DNA of 64,000 nt. Source: an uncultured Pseudomonadota bacterium. Its GTDB lineage: Bacteria > Pseudomonadota > Alphaproteobacteria > RF32 > CAG-239. Under the pieces are notes generated by a model. It worked only from the letters and a program-made list of their open reading frames with translations, did no database searches and was not told the DNA's origin. Positions 37,054 through 46,390 of the stretch are shown piece after piece (the stretch's first letter is position 1; each line of letters begins with the position of its first letter). The position numbers and the translations under genes were made by a program. Location: positions 1-64,000 of the forward strand of contig CACWSG010000002.1 of assembly GCA_902763535.1 (NCBI GenBank). Direction: 5' to 3'.

Positions 37054-37473
37054 CTATTTTTTGTGCTTTTTTATATAAGCATTAGTACCGACTTCATCAA
37101 GGAGCTTTTGTTCATTCATTTCCATTTCTTTGCGTTGCTGACGCGTTCTTTCCTCATCAATAATATTATAAGTTTTTTCTTCCTTAAAAACATCAGCCAT
37201 CACATTACGCAGCTGTTCTATTTGTTGTTCCAATTCAGCTATACTTGTTTCCAAAACTTTGCGTTTTTTCAAATAATTTTCGGTATAAGCGCCAAAGTCG
37301 CACAACAAAGGATGTTGTGCGGCAAATTCTTTTTCACGTTCATAATCAGCATTCAATTCGTGCAATTCTTTGTAAAGCTGATCTTGTCTGGTCAATTTGC
37401 CAAGCAAACTACGACGCAGCTCATCCAACTCCATTTTTTTTACGCGCTGCAAAACTTTCAAAGATTTTGCCAT
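37054..37473 (-). CDS. fliJ: flagellar export chaperone FliJ-like protein
   Basis: The 139-residue protein is charged and almost wholly coiled coil (VLQRVKKMELDELRRSLLGKL, LKKRKVLETSIAELEQQIEQL, ERTRQQRKEMEMNEQKLLDE), as expected for FliJ, the central stalk of the flagellar export ATPase. FliJ has low sequence conservation; the call rests on size, coiled coil and position directly after fliI, with the start four bases after its stop. Confidence 0.85.
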   Translation of the reverse strand: MAKSLKVLQRVKKMELDELRRSLLGKLTRQDQLYKELHELNADYEREKEFAAQHPLLCDFGAYTENYLKKRKVLETSIAELEQQIEQLRNVMADVFKEEKTYNIIDEERTRQQRKEMEMNEQKLLDEVGTNAYIKKHKK

Positions 37474-37477
37474 CTAA

Positions 37478-38827
37478 CTACTCTTCTGCCAGATAAGGTG
37501 TTGCCAAAATATTACCCAACATTTCATAGCATTGTTCCAAAGAAAAGCGATCTCTTTTGGTTTGCGACAAAAATTCCTCAATCATCGGATAATAGAATAT
37601 TGCCTCGTCAACATCGCGATTCGAACCTTTTTTATAGGCGCCCAAACGAATAAGCTCAGCCATATCCTCATAAGAAGCAATATATTTACGCGCTTTTGCC
37701 ACAATCGCATATTCTTCTTTTGTATCACAATCCGGCATTGTACGCGAAATCGAACGCAATATATTAATCGCCGGATAGCGGTTGCGTTCCGCTATTGCTC
37801 TGTCCAACACGATATGTCCGTCCAAAATTGACCGCACGGCATCAGCAATCGGTTCATTATGATCATCACCATCGACCAAAACCGTAAACAATCCGGTAAT
37901 TGTGCCGTTTCCTGCCCCCGGACCGGCACGCTCCAACAGTTTTGGCAACTCAGAAAACACACTCGGCGTATAACCTTTTGATGCCGGTGGCTCGCCGACC
38001 GACAAAGCTATTTCGCGCTGTGCCATTGCAAAACGAGTTATTGAATCCATCATACACAAGACATCTTTGTTTTCGTCACGAAAATATTCGGATATTGCCA
38101 TCGTAACATAAGCAGCCTGACGCCGTAACAAAGGGCTTTCATCTGAGGTCGCCAAAACCAAAACTGATTTTTTCATTCCCTCTTCGCCCAAGACATCTTC
38201 TATAAATTCTTTGGCCTCTCTCCCACGTTCACCTATCAGACCTATTACTGAAATATCCGAATTGGTGTTTCTTGCCATCATCGACATCAAGGTCGATTTT
38301 CCCACGCCGGAACCGGCGAAAATTCCCATACGTTGACCTTTACAAATGGTCAAAAATGCATTAACCGCCTTAACCCCTAAATCGACCTTACCTTTAACCC
38401 TGTCACGAAACGGCGCCGGCGGTGGTGAAGTTTTAATAAAATAAGGCTTGTTCCCTTTAATCAAAGGACCTTTTCCGTCAATTGCTTCGCCAAAAGCATT
38501 TACAATGCGCCCCAGCCAGCTTTCATGCGGATAAATCACCGGAGAACTCATCGTGAATTCAACATCACAATTCACTCCTATTCCCTCTATCGAACCATAC
38601 GGCATAGCCAAAACTTTACCATCGCGAAAACTGACAATTTCGCAAGGAATTTTTTCACCACGATTATTAATAACATCACATCCGTCCCCGACCGACATAC
38701 CGTCAATCAGTCCGGATATTTCAACAAACAACCCTTGCACGCCGCATACTTTTCCATGATAAAACGCGTCGTCCAACCGATTTATTGAATTGATAATACT
38801 GCTGGTTAAATCTCCCAAATTCTCCAA
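37478..38827 (-). CDS. fliI: flagellum-specific ATPase FliI
   Basis: The 449-residue ATPase powers export of flagellar components. It has the F1-beta-like fold with P-loop GSGVGKST (172-179), the IGLIGERGREAKEF segment, Walker B VLCMMDSITRFAMAQRE and the FliI-type SVGEPPASKGYTPSVF. It lacks the longer features of F1 subunits. The annotated start is TTG; a nearby second TTG is possible, and neither has ideal spacing to GGAG, so the first residues are uncertain. It is divergent from ctrA, a typical alphaproteobacterial arrangement. The cell is probably motile if the other flagellar genes exist elsewhere. Confidence 0.93.
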   Translation of the reverse strand: MENLGDLTSSIINSINRLDDAFYHGKVCGVQGLFVEISGLIDGMSVGDGCDVINNRGEKIPCEIVSFRDGKVLAMPYGSIEGIGVNCDVEFTMSSPVIYPHESWLGRIVNAFGEAIDGKGPLIKGNKPYFIKTSPPPAPFRDRVKGKVDLGVKAVNAFLTICKGQRMGIFAGSGVGKSTLMSMMARNTNSDISVIGLIGERGREAKEFIEDVLGEEGMKKSVLVLATSDESPLLRRQAAYVTMAISEYFRDENKDVLCMMDSITRFAMAQREIALSVGEPPASKGYTPSVFSELPKLLERAGPGAGNGTITGLFTVLVDGDDHNEPIADAVRSILDGHIVLDRAIAERNRYPAINILRSISRTMPDCDTKEEYAIVAKARKYIASYEDMAELIRLGAYKKGSNRDVDEAIFYYPMIEEFLSQTKRDRFSLEQCYEMLGNILATPYLAEE

Positions 38828-38929
38828 ACTCCGGCTTTTTATTGGTGATATTACCTATATACTACATTATTTTGCTATTTAACAATAAATATAAAGGTTA
38901 TTAACATCCGCCGCGTTGATAAAAAAATT

Positions 38930-38945
38930 GTTAATAATTATTAAC
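38930..38945. promoter_or_regulatory. TTAA-rich palindrome between fliI and ctrA, CtrA-box-like
   Basis: GTTAATAATTATTAAC is a perfect 16-bp palindrome. It has two TTAA half-sites six bases apart (classic CtrA boxes have seven). Another TTAAC and GTTATTAAC lie nearby (about 38878-38904). It could allow CtrA to control itself and fliI. Confidence 0.45.
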
Positions 38946-39021
38946 AACGCTAAACAAATAAAATTTATACCTATATAGTGTAGTTATAAAATTCTTAGAA
39001 AGATTAGGAGGATATCCGCAA

Positions 39022-39708
39022 ATGAGAGTATTACTTGTAGAAGACGACTTTGCAGTTTCTCAAAGCATTGAAACCATGCTCAAAAAAGAAGGCATGATTG
39101 TTGACACTACCGATTTGGGCGAAGATGGCTTGGAAATTGGCAAATTATATGACTATGATATTATAATTCTTGATTTGATGTTGCCCGACATTAACGGTTA
39201 TGAAGTTTTGCGCAACTTGCGCGGGTCCAAGGTCAAGACTCCGGTTTTGATTCTATCCGGTCTGTCCGAACCCGACAACAAAGTTAAAGGTCTCGGCTAT
39301 GGTGCTGACGACTATCTTACCAAACCGTTTGATAAAAAAGAGCTTTTGGCTCGCATTCATGCTATTGTCCGTCGCGCTAAAGGCCATTCGGAATCTGTTA
39401 TTACTACCGGTGATGTAGTTGTTAATCTTGACACCCAAACCGTTACCGTTCAAGGCAAAACTTTGCACTTAACCGGCAAGGAATATGGTATTATGGAATT
39501 GTTATCTTTGCGTAAAGGCTCAACCTTAAACAAAGATCAGTTTTTGAACCATTTGTATGGCGGCATTGATGAACCGGAGTTAAAGATAATAGATGTGTTT
39601 ATCTGTAAATTGCGTAAAAAATTGGAACGCGCTTCCGGTGGCAAGAACTATATCGAAACCGTTTGGGGCAGAGGTTATGTCCTGCGCGATCCCGATGAAA
39701 AAAAATAA
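39022..39708 (+). CDS. ctrA: cell-cycle response regulator CtrA
   Basis: The 228-residue OmpR-type regulator has a receiver domain with phospho-acceptor D51 ([17 protein letters not shown]), [10 protein letters not shown] and a winged-helix domain (about 125-225) with [41 protein letters not shown] and [14 protein letters not shown]. This is the CtrA sequence type that controls division, flagella and motility in alphaproteobacteria. AGGAGG lies before the start. It is divergent from fliI, itself a class of CtrA target. Confidence 0.96.
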   Translation: MRVLLVEDDFAVSQSIETMLKKEGMIVDTTDLGEDGLEIGKLYDYDIIILDLMLPDINGYEVLRNLRGSKVKTPVLILSGLSEPDNKVKGLGYGADDYLTKPFDKKELLARIHAIVRRAKGHSESVITTGDVVVNLDTQTVTVQGKTLHLTGKEYGIMELLSLRKGSTLNKDQFLNHLYGGIDEPELKIIDVFICKLRKKLERASGGKNYIETVWGRGYVLRDPDEKK

Positions 39709-39714
39709 ATTTTT

Positions 39715-39741
39715 AACCGGCCAGATTTTGACCGGTTTTTT
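39715..39741 (+). terminator. terminator of ctrA
   Basis: AACCGG/CCGGTT followed by six T just after the ctrA stop. Confidence 0.75.
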
Positions 39742-39821
39742 ATATGCTAAAACTTGCAAAATAATTCTTGCTTTTATATTTTTTTATGCTAAAAAGAACA
39801 TAAATTATAACATATTATCTG

Positions 39822-39848
39822 AAGTGGAGCCGCAAGCTCCGCTTTTTT
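39822..39848 (+). terminator. hairpin with T run directly before rimP, possible attenuator
   Basis: A 9-bp stem (AAGTGGAGC with GCTCCGCTT, one G-T pair), loop CGCAA and six T end four bases before the rimP ribosome binding site. Any promoter upstream of it (39742-39821) would be attenuated. Confidence 0.65.
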
Positions 39849-39867
39849 GTTAGGAGAAACAGAGCTA

Positions 39868-40362
39868 ATGCAACAACATCCTTTGGAAAAATTGTTAACT
39901 CCGGTGGTCGAAGGTTTGGGCTATGAAGTTGTCCGTATCATGACTATCGGCGTCCAAAATCCGACTTTGCAAATTATGATTGAACCGCAAAATCACGAAA
40001 ATCCCGATGTTGATGATTGCGCCAAAGTAAGCCGCGCCATATCTGCTGTTTTAGATGAGAAGGATCCGATTGCCGGAGAATATACTCTTGAAGTCAGTTC
40101 TCCCGGCATTGATCGTCCTTTAACCAAGCCGGAGCATTTTGCTCGTTTTGCCGGCTACGAAGCTAAAATTGAAACCTCGGAAGCAATTGAAGGACGCAAG
40201 CGCTTCAAAGGTAAAATTATTAATTTAGAAAAAGGCGAACTGATAAATTTTGACATGGACGGAACAAATTATCAAATTCCGTTCGATGTCATCAGTAAAG
40301 CCAAACTTGTTTTAACTGACGAACTGTTGGCCCAAGCCGCCGCAGATCAATTAACTGACTAA
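39868..40362 (+). CDS. rimP: ribosome maturation factor RimP
   Basis: I start at the ATG at 39868 (AGGAG upstream). The 164-residue protein helps 30S subunit assembly. Typical parts are VVEGLGYEVVRI, NPTLQIMIEP, VDDCAKVSRAISAVLDEKDPI and the signature YTLEVSSPGIDRPLTKPEHF. It is the first gene of the classical rimP-nusA-ylxR-infB operon. Confidence 0.94.
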   Translation: MQQHPLEKLLTPVVEGLGYEVVRIMTIGVQNPTLQIMIEPQNHENPDVDDCAKVSRAISAVLDEKDPIAGEYTLEVSSPGIDRPLTKPEHFARFAGYEAKIETSEAIEGRKRFKGKIINLEKGELINFDMDGTNYQIPFDVISKAKLVLTDELLAQAAADQLTD

Positions 40363-40382
40363 CTTTTATTACAGAGGTAAAA

Positions 40383-41897
40383 ATGCAAGAAAAAGAAAAT
40401 ATGCCCAGACCCGGAATTGTTTTGGTAGCAGATACTGTTGCTAGAGAAAAAAACATTGACAAAGAAGATGTTTTTGAAGCAATGGAAGTAGCCATTCAAA
40501 AATCGGCTCGCACCAAATATGGTATGGAACATGATATTAGAGCTCATATCGACCGCAAAAACGGTGCTATTTCATTAGCGCGTTACCGCGAAGTTATTGC
40601 TGATGGCGAAGAAAAAGAAAATGAGGCTGCTCAATTAACCTTGCGTGAAGCTAAGGCCTATGACCCCAAAATAAAAGTTGGTGAATACATCATTGATGCT
40701 TTGCCTCCTATTGATTTCGGACGCATTGCCGCCCAAACCGCCAAACAGGTTATAACCCAAAAGGTTCGTGAAGCCGAGCGCAACAAGCAATTTGAAGAAT
40801 ACAGCGAAAAAATCGGCACCATTGTCAATGGTACGGTAAAACGCGTTGACTACAACAATACCACTATTGATATCGGCAAAGCTGAGGCCATTTTGCGTCG
40901 TGAAGAATCCATCCCCAACGAGAACTTAAAAGTCGGCGATCGCGTCAGAGCTTATGTTTTGGATGTTCGCAAAGAAAATAAAGGTCCGCAAATTTTCTTA
41001 TCCAGAACTTGCCCCGAATTCATGGCCAAACTGTTCCAATCTGAAGTTCCTGAAGTTTATGACGGAATTGTTCAAATTGTGTCGGTTGCGCGTGATCCCG
41101 GCTCCAAAGCCAAAATTGCCGTTAAAAGTGATGATGTTACTTTGGATGCGGTCGGAACTTGTGTCGGCTTGCGCGGAATCAGAGTTTTGGCCGTCAGCAC
41201 CGAATTGCATGGTGAAAAAATCGACATTATTCCTTACTCTGACGACAAAGCGGAATACATTGTAAATGCTTTAGCTCCTGCTGAAATTGTCAAAGTAGTA
41301 TTGGATGAAGAAAACAATCGTATTGAGGCTGTCGTATCTCAAGATCAATACTCTATCGCTATCGGTCGCCGTGGGCAAAATGTGCGTTTGGCTGCCAAAT
41401 TAATCGGTTGCGATATTGATGTTTTAACCGAGGAACAAGAACAAGAGCGTCGCTCCAACGAAAACAAAGTTCGTTCACAAAGATTCATGGAAATTTTGGA
41501 TGTTGATGAACTTTTGGCTCACTTGTTGATTGCCGAAGGCTTCTCCAATGTTGATGAAATTGCCATGGTTAATGTTTCCGAATTGGCCGAAATTGAAGGT
41601 TTTGACGAGGAAATTGCTCAAGAATTGCAACGTCGTGCTCAAGCCTATGTTGAAAAACGCAATCAGGAATTCGCCCTAAAGAGCAAGAACTTGGGCTTGG
41701 ATGAAAAATTACAAGCAATCGAAGGCTTGGACAAAGATATGTTGATGAGCTTAGCCGATCACAACATTCGCACTATTGATGATTTGGCGGATTTGTCAAC
41801 CGACGAGCTTATCGAAATTCTTGGTCAAGATATCCTTTCAACCAAAGAAGCCGAAAAAGTCATTATGGCGGCTCGTGCTCACTGGTTTGAGGAATAA
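40383..41897 (+). CDS. nusA: transcription termination/antitermination factor NusA
   Basis: The 504-residue RNA-polymerase-binding factor has the N-terminal domain (VLVADTVAREKNIDKEDVFEAMEVAIQKSA), S1 domain (GTIVNGTVKRVDYNN), two KH domains (including VGRRGQNVRLAAKL-like IGRRGQNVRLA) and C-terminal acidic helix-hairpin repeats (LLIAEGFSNVDEIA, LEGFDEEIA-like, LADHNIRTIDDLADLS). AGAGGT lies before the start. It sits between rimP and ylxR as usual. Confidence 0.96.
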   Translation: MQEKENMPRPGIVLVADTVAREKNIDKEDVFEAMEVAIQKSARTKYGMEHDIRAHIDRKNGAISLARYREVIADGEEKENEAAQLTLREAKAYDPKIKVGEYIIDALPPIDFGRIAAQTAKQVITQKVREAERNKQFEEYSEKIGTIVNGTVKRVDYNNTTIDIGKAEAILRREESIPNENLKVGDRVRAYVLDVRKENKGPQIFLSRTCPEFMAKLFQSEVPEVYDGIVQIVSVARDPGSKAKIAVKSDDVTLDAVGTCVGLRGIRVLAVSTELHGEKIDIIPYSDDKAEYIVNALAPAEIVKVVLDEENNRIEAVVSQDQYSIAIGRRGQNVRLAAKLIGCDIDVLTEEQEQERRSNENKVRSQRFMEILDVDELLAHLLIAEGFSNVDEIAMVNVSELAEIEGFDEEIAQELQRRAQAYVEKRNQEFALKSKNLGLDEKLQAIEGLDKDMLMSLADHNIRTIDDLADLSTDELIEILGQDILSTKEAEKVIMAARAHWFEE

Positions 41898-41948
41898 CAA
41901 GGTTATGGCGGGCATAACATCTATGCCCGCCTTCAAGGAATTTGAACA

Positions 41949-42518
41949 ATGAAACAAGATGCCACTCGCAAATGTATAGCAACCGGAACGACGATGGACA
42001 AAGATCGGATGCTCCGCTTTGTGGCTGTTGAAAATATCGGAATCATCCCCGATTTTAAGAAAAAACTCGGTGGCAAAGGTATTTATGTTACCAATGCTAA
42101 AAGCATTTTGGCAAAAGCTGTTCATGACAATTTGTTTGCCAAAGCTCTAAAAAAGAAGATAAACATTAACGACGATTTATTGCAAAACACCGAAAATCTT
42201 TTGCGCAACCAAGCCTTACACGCGATTTCTTTGGCACGCAAAGCCGGTTGTGCTATTTGGGGATTAGATAAATCGCTTGAAGCTATCAAAAAAGGTCATG
42301 TTGCCTTTGTATTGGAGGCATCCGATGCCGGCTGTGACGGTCATAAAAAAATGTCATCACACGCTAAGGACCTGGAAATATACAGTTTATTCACATCAGA
42401 GGAGTTAAACCAAGAACTAAACCGTGAAAACACCGCTCACATGGTCTTCCTAAAAAGTCCCATCAGCGAAATGGTCAGAGATGCATTTATTCGTTTGACT
42501 TCTTACTTAAACAATTAA
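41949..42518 (+). CDS. YlxR-L7Ae fused RNA-binding protein
   Basis: The 189-residue protein joins two small RNA-binding domains: an N-terminal YlxR/DUF448 domain (TRKCIATGTTMDKDRMLRFV, GGKGIYVT) and a L7Ae/YlxQ-like domain (HAISLARKAGCAIWGLDKSLEAIKKGHVAFVLEASDA). This fusion is usual in alphaproteobacteria, where it is encoded between nusA and infB. The DUF448 cysteine motif is partly lost (single Cys). Role presumably in rRNA or nucleoid-linked RNA processes. Confidence 0.9.
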   Translation: MKQDATRKCIATGTTMDKDRMLRFVAVENIGIIPDFKKKLGGKGIYVTNAKSILAKAVHDNLFAKALKKKININDDLLQNTENLLRNQALHAISLARKAGCAIWGLDKSLEAIKKGHVAFVLEASDAGCDGHKKMSSHAKDLEIYSLFTSEELNQELNRENTAHMVFLKSPISEMVRDAFIRLTSYLNN

Positions 42519-42543
42519 AGTCTTGTAATGGAGAAACACTTAT

Positions 42544-45027
42544 ATGACAGAAGATACCGCAAAACCTAAATTAACCTTGTCAGGGAAATCTACCCTCACA
42601 CTCAAGTTGGGTAGTGCCCCTAAACAACCTTCTGACAAAAAGATGGTTCAGGTTGAGGTTCGTAAAAAGAGAATCATTAATCAAGCTCCGACCGAAACCT
42701 CTCCCAAAGTAAAAATTGATCAGGAAACTGCGGCAAAATTAAAGCTCTTGGCCGAAGCCAAGGAATTTGACAGTCGTCGCAAAGCTGACGAAGAAGAACG
42801 CACTCAAAAACGGCGCAAAATTGCCGAGCAGGAAGCCGAAGAAAAGCGCATCGCCGCTGAGGAACAAGCTCGCCTTGAACAAGAGAAAAAGCAACAAGAA
42901 GAAGCTCAAAAAGCCGAACAGGAAAAAGCTGCTGCTGCCAAACAGGCTCCTTTAGAAGACGAGTCCGGTGACAATCGAGCTCTTAACAAATTCAAAGAAC
43001 GTCAAAAACACAAATTTGATGATGATGAGGAAGAAGAGGAATACACCAAACGCGAAAAACCTGTCTCCAAAGAAGAAGTTTTTGAACAAGAGCGCAAAAA
43101 GCAAATAACCAAACGCTCTTTTGAACCGCAACGCCGCAATGCCAAAGTTAACATTCACAATATTCGCACTGACGAAGATGATGATGACTTTGGTTACGGC
43201 TATGGCAGTCAGCGCCGTTACAAGAAAAAAGCACCCAAACCGATTGTTCAAGCTGCACCTGCTGAAAAAGTCATCAAAGATGTTATTATTCCCGAGGTTA
43301 TCACCGTACAGGAATTGGCCAACCGCATGGCTGAAAAGTCTGCTGATGTTATCAAAAAATTGATGTCTTTGGGTGTAATGGCAACCATAAACCAAGCTAT
43401 TGATGCCGATACAGCTCAGATTATTGTTGAAGAGTTCGGGCACAAATTCAAACGCGTTGCTGATAGCGATGTTGAACAAGGCTTGCGCGGACAAGAAGAC
43501 ACTGCTGAACAATTATTGCCTCGTGCACCGGTTGTTACCGTAATGGGGCACGTTGACCATGGTAAAACCTCTTTGCTTGATGCTTTGCGCGAGACCAATG
43601 TTGCCGCCAAAGAGGCCGGTGGTATAACTCAACATATCGGTGCTTATCAAATTACGGTTAAATCCGGTCAAAAGATTACCTTCATTGATACTCCCGGACA
43701 CGAAGCATTCTCTGAAATGCGCGCCCGCGGTGCCAAGGTAACCGATATTGTAGTATTGGTTGTTGCTGCCAATGATGGTATCATGCCGCAAACCATTGAA
43801 GCTATCCGTCACGCCAAGGCTGCTGATGTGCCGATTGTTGTCGCCATTAACAAAATCGACCTTCCCGGTGCCGATCCGATGAAAGTCAAAACAGCTCTTC
43901 TGCAACATGGTATTGGTGTCGAGGAGATGGGCGGCGAATGCTTGTGCGCCGAAGTTTCTGCCAAAAAACGCATTAACATTGACAAATTGGTTGACGCTAT
44001 TTTGTTACAGGCTGAAATGCTTGATTTGAAAGCCAATCCCAATCGTGCCAGTGAAGGTGCGGTTATTGAAGCCAAAATGGAAAAAGGCCGTGGTACGGTT
44101 GTAACCGCGCTTGTTCAAAAAGGCACCTTACACATCGGTGATATTTGCATTGCCGGTAAAGAATGGGGACACATTCGCGCCATGTTCAACGAGCATGGTC
44201 AAAAAATGCAGGAAGCAGGTCCTGCCACTCCGGTTGAAATTTTAGGTCTTAACGGAACTCCTTCCGCCGGTGATGACTTTATTGTCGTTGCTGATGAAAC
44301 CAAAGCCAAAGAAATTACCGGCTATCGTATCCGCAAAGAGCGCGATGCCAAGTTGGTCAAATCAGCCAAATCCGCTATGGAACAAATGCTTGACAAGATT
44401 AAATCCGGTGAGGTTAAACATTTGCCGATTATTATCAAAGCTGATGTTCAAGGCTCGATTGAAGCGATTGAAGGCGCGGTTTCCAAATTATCAAACGACG
44501 AGGTCAGCGTCCAAATTCTGCACTCGGCAGTCGGAGCTATTTCTGAATCTGATGTAACTTTAGCCAAAGCCTCCCACGCTTTGATTATCGGCTTCAATGT
44601 CCGCGCCAATATGCAGGCTCGTGAAATGGCGCGTCGCGATGAAATCGAAATCAAATATTATTCCATTATTTATGATGTTTTGGATGACATCAAAAAAGGT
44701 TTGGAAGGTATGTTATCCCCCGAGCTCAAAGAAAAATTGCTCGGTTATGCCGAAATTCGTGAAGTCTATAACATTACCGGAGTTGGCAAAGTCGGTGGCT
44801 GTATGGTTACCGAGGGCTTGGTCAAACGCGGCGCCAAAATCCGCTTGTTGCGTGATAATGTGGTTATCCATGATGGCGCCATCGGTCAGCTCAAACGTTT
44901 CAAAGATGATGTCAAAGAAGTCAAAGAAGGCTTTGAATGCGGTATTTCCTTTGAAAATTATAACGACATTCAAAAAGGCGACTTTATTGAGTGTTATGAG
45001 ATTGAGGAAATCGCCAAGAATTTATAA
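42544..45027 (+). CDS. infB: translation initiation factor IF-2
   Basis: The 827-residue GTPase places initiator tRNA on the ribosome. It has a highly charged Lys/Glu/Gln N-terminal extension (about 70-230), an IF2-N-like segment ([23 protein letters not shown]), and the G domain with GHVDHGKT (about 335), [15 protein letters not shown] and NKIDLPGAD. Domains II-IV follow, ending [25 protein letters not shown]. The ribosome binding site is GGAGA. It is the last gene of the operon, with a strong terminator after it. Confidence 0.97.
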   Translation: MTEDTAKPKLTLSGKSTLTLKLGSAPKQPSDKKMVQVEVRKKRIINQAPTETSPKVKIDQETAAKLKLLAEAKEFDSRRKADEEERTQKRRKIAEQEAEEKRIAAEEQARLEQEKKQQEEAQKAEQEKAAAAKQAPLEDESGDNRALNKFKERQKHKFDDDEEEEEYTKREKPVSKEEVFEQERKKQITKRSFEPQRRNAKVNIHNIRTDEDDDDFGYGYGSQRRYKKKAPKPIVQAAPAEKVIKDVIIPEVITVQELANRMAEKSADVIKKLMSLGVMATINQAIDADTAQIIVEEFGHKFKRVADSDVEQGLRGQEDTAEQLLPRAPVVTVMGHVDHGKTSLLDALRETNVAAKEAGGITQHIGAYQITVKSGQKITFIDTPGHEAFSEMRARGAKVTDIVVLVVAANDGIMPQTIEAIRHAKAADVPIVVAINKIDLPGADPMKVKTALLQHGIGVEEMGGECLCAEVSAKKRINIDKLVDAILLQAEMLDLKANPNRASEGAVIEAKMEKGRGTVVTALVQKGTLHIGDICIAGKEWGHIRAMFNEHGQKMQEAGPATPVEILGLNGTPSAGDDFIVVADETKAKEITGYRIRKERDAKLVKSAKSAMEQMLDKIKSGEVKHLPIIIKADVQGSIEAIEGAVSKLSNDEVSVQILHSAVGAISESDVTLAKASHALIIGFNVRANMQAREMARRDEIEIKYYSIIYDVLDDIKKGLEGMLSPELKEKLLGYAEIREVYNITGVGKVGGCMVTEGLVKRGAKIRLLRDNVVIHDGAIGQLKRFKDDVKEVKEGFECGISFENYNDIQKGDFIECYEIEEIAKNL

Positions 45028-45043
45028 TCCTCCTTTCATTATA

Positions 45044-45077
45044 AAAGAACCGCTTAATCTTAAGCGGTTCTTTTGTT
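45044..45077 (+). terminator. terminator of the rimP-infB operon
   Basis: A 13-bp stem (AAAGAACCGCTTA with TAAGCGGTTCTTT) and T run. Confidence 0.9.
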
Positions 45078-45205
45078 TTAAACACTATCCAAACTGTTCA
45101 TAAAGAAAAAATCCACATAATTGTTGAGCGTGCAATATAGCATTGACCGGATTATTAAACCCCCACCTCTTAAATTAGATGGGGGTTTATAGTTAGAATA
45201 AATTA

Positions 45206-46228
45206 TTATCTGCGCAAATCCTTTTGCCCACCAAAGCTGTAAGATACTCCCACATGCCCACCATTGACACTATTACCTGCAGCATCATTGCCTATCTGTC
45301 CTCCGGCATAAACCTGCGTTTGGCCTTTGCTGGCGGCAACATCAATATATAATGTTTCCCCTGATTTAGTTGTCTGACCGATAATAGTCATACCGGATTC
45401 TACAAAATTATAGGAAACCCTGAGCAACCCATTTAAATCTTTTTGCTCAGCATCATAGTTTCCGCCGATGGTAACCGCCATTTTATCATTTTGTGCAGAC
45501 ATGGTGCCGAATACTTTTGCTAATTGACCATCTTGATGCATTTGTGCCGCCGCTGTAAATGACAACTTAAAACCTTCGGCTTCAATATTTTTACAAACTT
45601 TTCCCCATAAATCGGCATGTTCAGGATTAGGAATAACCATAAATCCCTCCTCAGTTTTGCCAATCATTCCCAATTCTATAAGTGAACCATCTTTTGTCTT
45701 TACTCCCAAAACAGCCTTATCGCTAAGGTTAAAAAACGCCCCGCCATAAAACTCATTTGCTGCACTTATGCCGGGTGTTTGTAAAAAATTTGGTGCAAAC
45801 TCGGTAGCAGAGCGCCCTGCCGCACCAAAAACCGTTAGTTTTGCATCTTCACCAAACTGTTTACCTACTTCCAATAAGCAAGATGAATTTATAGCCGTTA
45901 TGTCTGCTTGCCCCATGGCCGAATTTGCTTTTAACACAAGCAACTCTTGCACATTAAAATTACCATATACACCATTATCAAATTTTACACTTCCCGACAA
46001 ACTAGGCGAAAAGTTATTCAAAAACGCCGTGCCATCATTATTAATCTTCAATGTGCTAAAGTTATTAAAACCTGCCTTTAATTGGGTAGTCGGCTTGTTA
46101 TTGCCATCATTGTTTGTGGTCGTTTGAGCCTTGGCTCCGCCACCAATTCCCATAAGCATTAACGCCGCACATGTAAATGCTTTGATGCGCTTATGCTTTA
46201 TACCGTTTATTTTGTCTCTTATACTCAT
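45206..46228 (-). CDS. exported, probable outer-membrane protein with phase-variable promoter
   Basis: The start at 46228 has AAGGAG seven bases upstream; a longer frame to 46321 would read through the promoter. The 340-residue precursor has a signal peptide (KHKRIKAFTCAALMLMGIGGGAKAQ). The mature part is a series of short amphipathic beta strands (LNNFSPSLSGSVKFDNGVYGNFN, AVLGVKTKDGSLIELGMIG, MAVTIGGNYD, LNGLLRVSYNF) and ends in aromatic GHVGVSYSFGGQKDLRR. This pattern suggests an outer-membrane beta-barrel or secreted beta protein; no family is recognised. The poly-G promoter suggests antigenic or adhesion variation. Confidence 0.7.
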   Translation of the reverse strand: MSIRDKINGIKHKRIKAFTCAALMLMGIGGGAKAQTTTNNDGNNKPTTQLKAGFNNFSTLKINNDGTAFLNNFSPSLSGSVKFDNGVYGNFNVQELLVLKANSAMGQADITAINSSCLLEVGKQFGEDAKLTVFGAAGRSATEFAPNFLQTPGISAANEFYGGAFFNLSDKAVLGVKTKDGSLIELGMIGKTEEGFMVIPNPEHADLWGKVCKNIEAEGFKLSFTAAAQMHQDGQLAKVFGTMSAQNDKMAVTIGGNYDAEQKDLNGLLRVSYNFVESGMTIIGQTTKSGETLYIDVAASKGQTQVYAGGQIGNDAAGNSVNGGHVGVSYSFGGQKDLRR

Positions 46229-46264
46229 GTTTATTCTCCTTATCAATTTGTAGATGTCAATTTT

Positions 46265-46296
46265 ATTATACCCCCCCCCCGGTAGACAAAAGTCAA
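46265..46296 (-). promoter_or_regulatory. promoter with 10-bp poly-G tract between -35 and -10
   Basis: On the minus strand TTGACT (46291-46296) and TATAAT (46265-46270) are separated by 20 bp, of which ten are consecutive G (46271-46280 on the plus strand are C). Loss of two or three G would give the optimal 17-18 bp. Slipped-strand changes here would switch transcription, as known for Neisseria porA. Confidence 0.8.
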
Positions 46297-46325
46297 GTTT
46301 TTTTGGCAAAAAAAATAACATTACT

Positions 46326-46359
46326 AAAAAGCGCTGGAATCTCTTCCAACGCTTTTTTT
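46326..46359 (-). terminator. terminator of pgk
   Basis: AAAAGCGCTGGAA/TTCCAACGCTTTTTTT, a long stem with one mismatch; T run on the minus strand. Confidence 0.8.
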
Positions 46360-46390
46360 AGTTTCTAGTAATATCTGATTATACGATTTT

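Noticed and set aside
46271-46280. poly-C run as mere sequencing or assembly error
   Set aside because: Exact length could be misread, but its position precisely between good -35 and -10 hexamers of an exported-protein gene argues for a real functional tract.
46228-46321. longer start for the exported beta-protein gene
   Set aside because: The extension would be translated from within the promoter and poly-G tract and lacks a ribosome binding site; the ATG at 46228 has AAGGAG and a good signal peptide.
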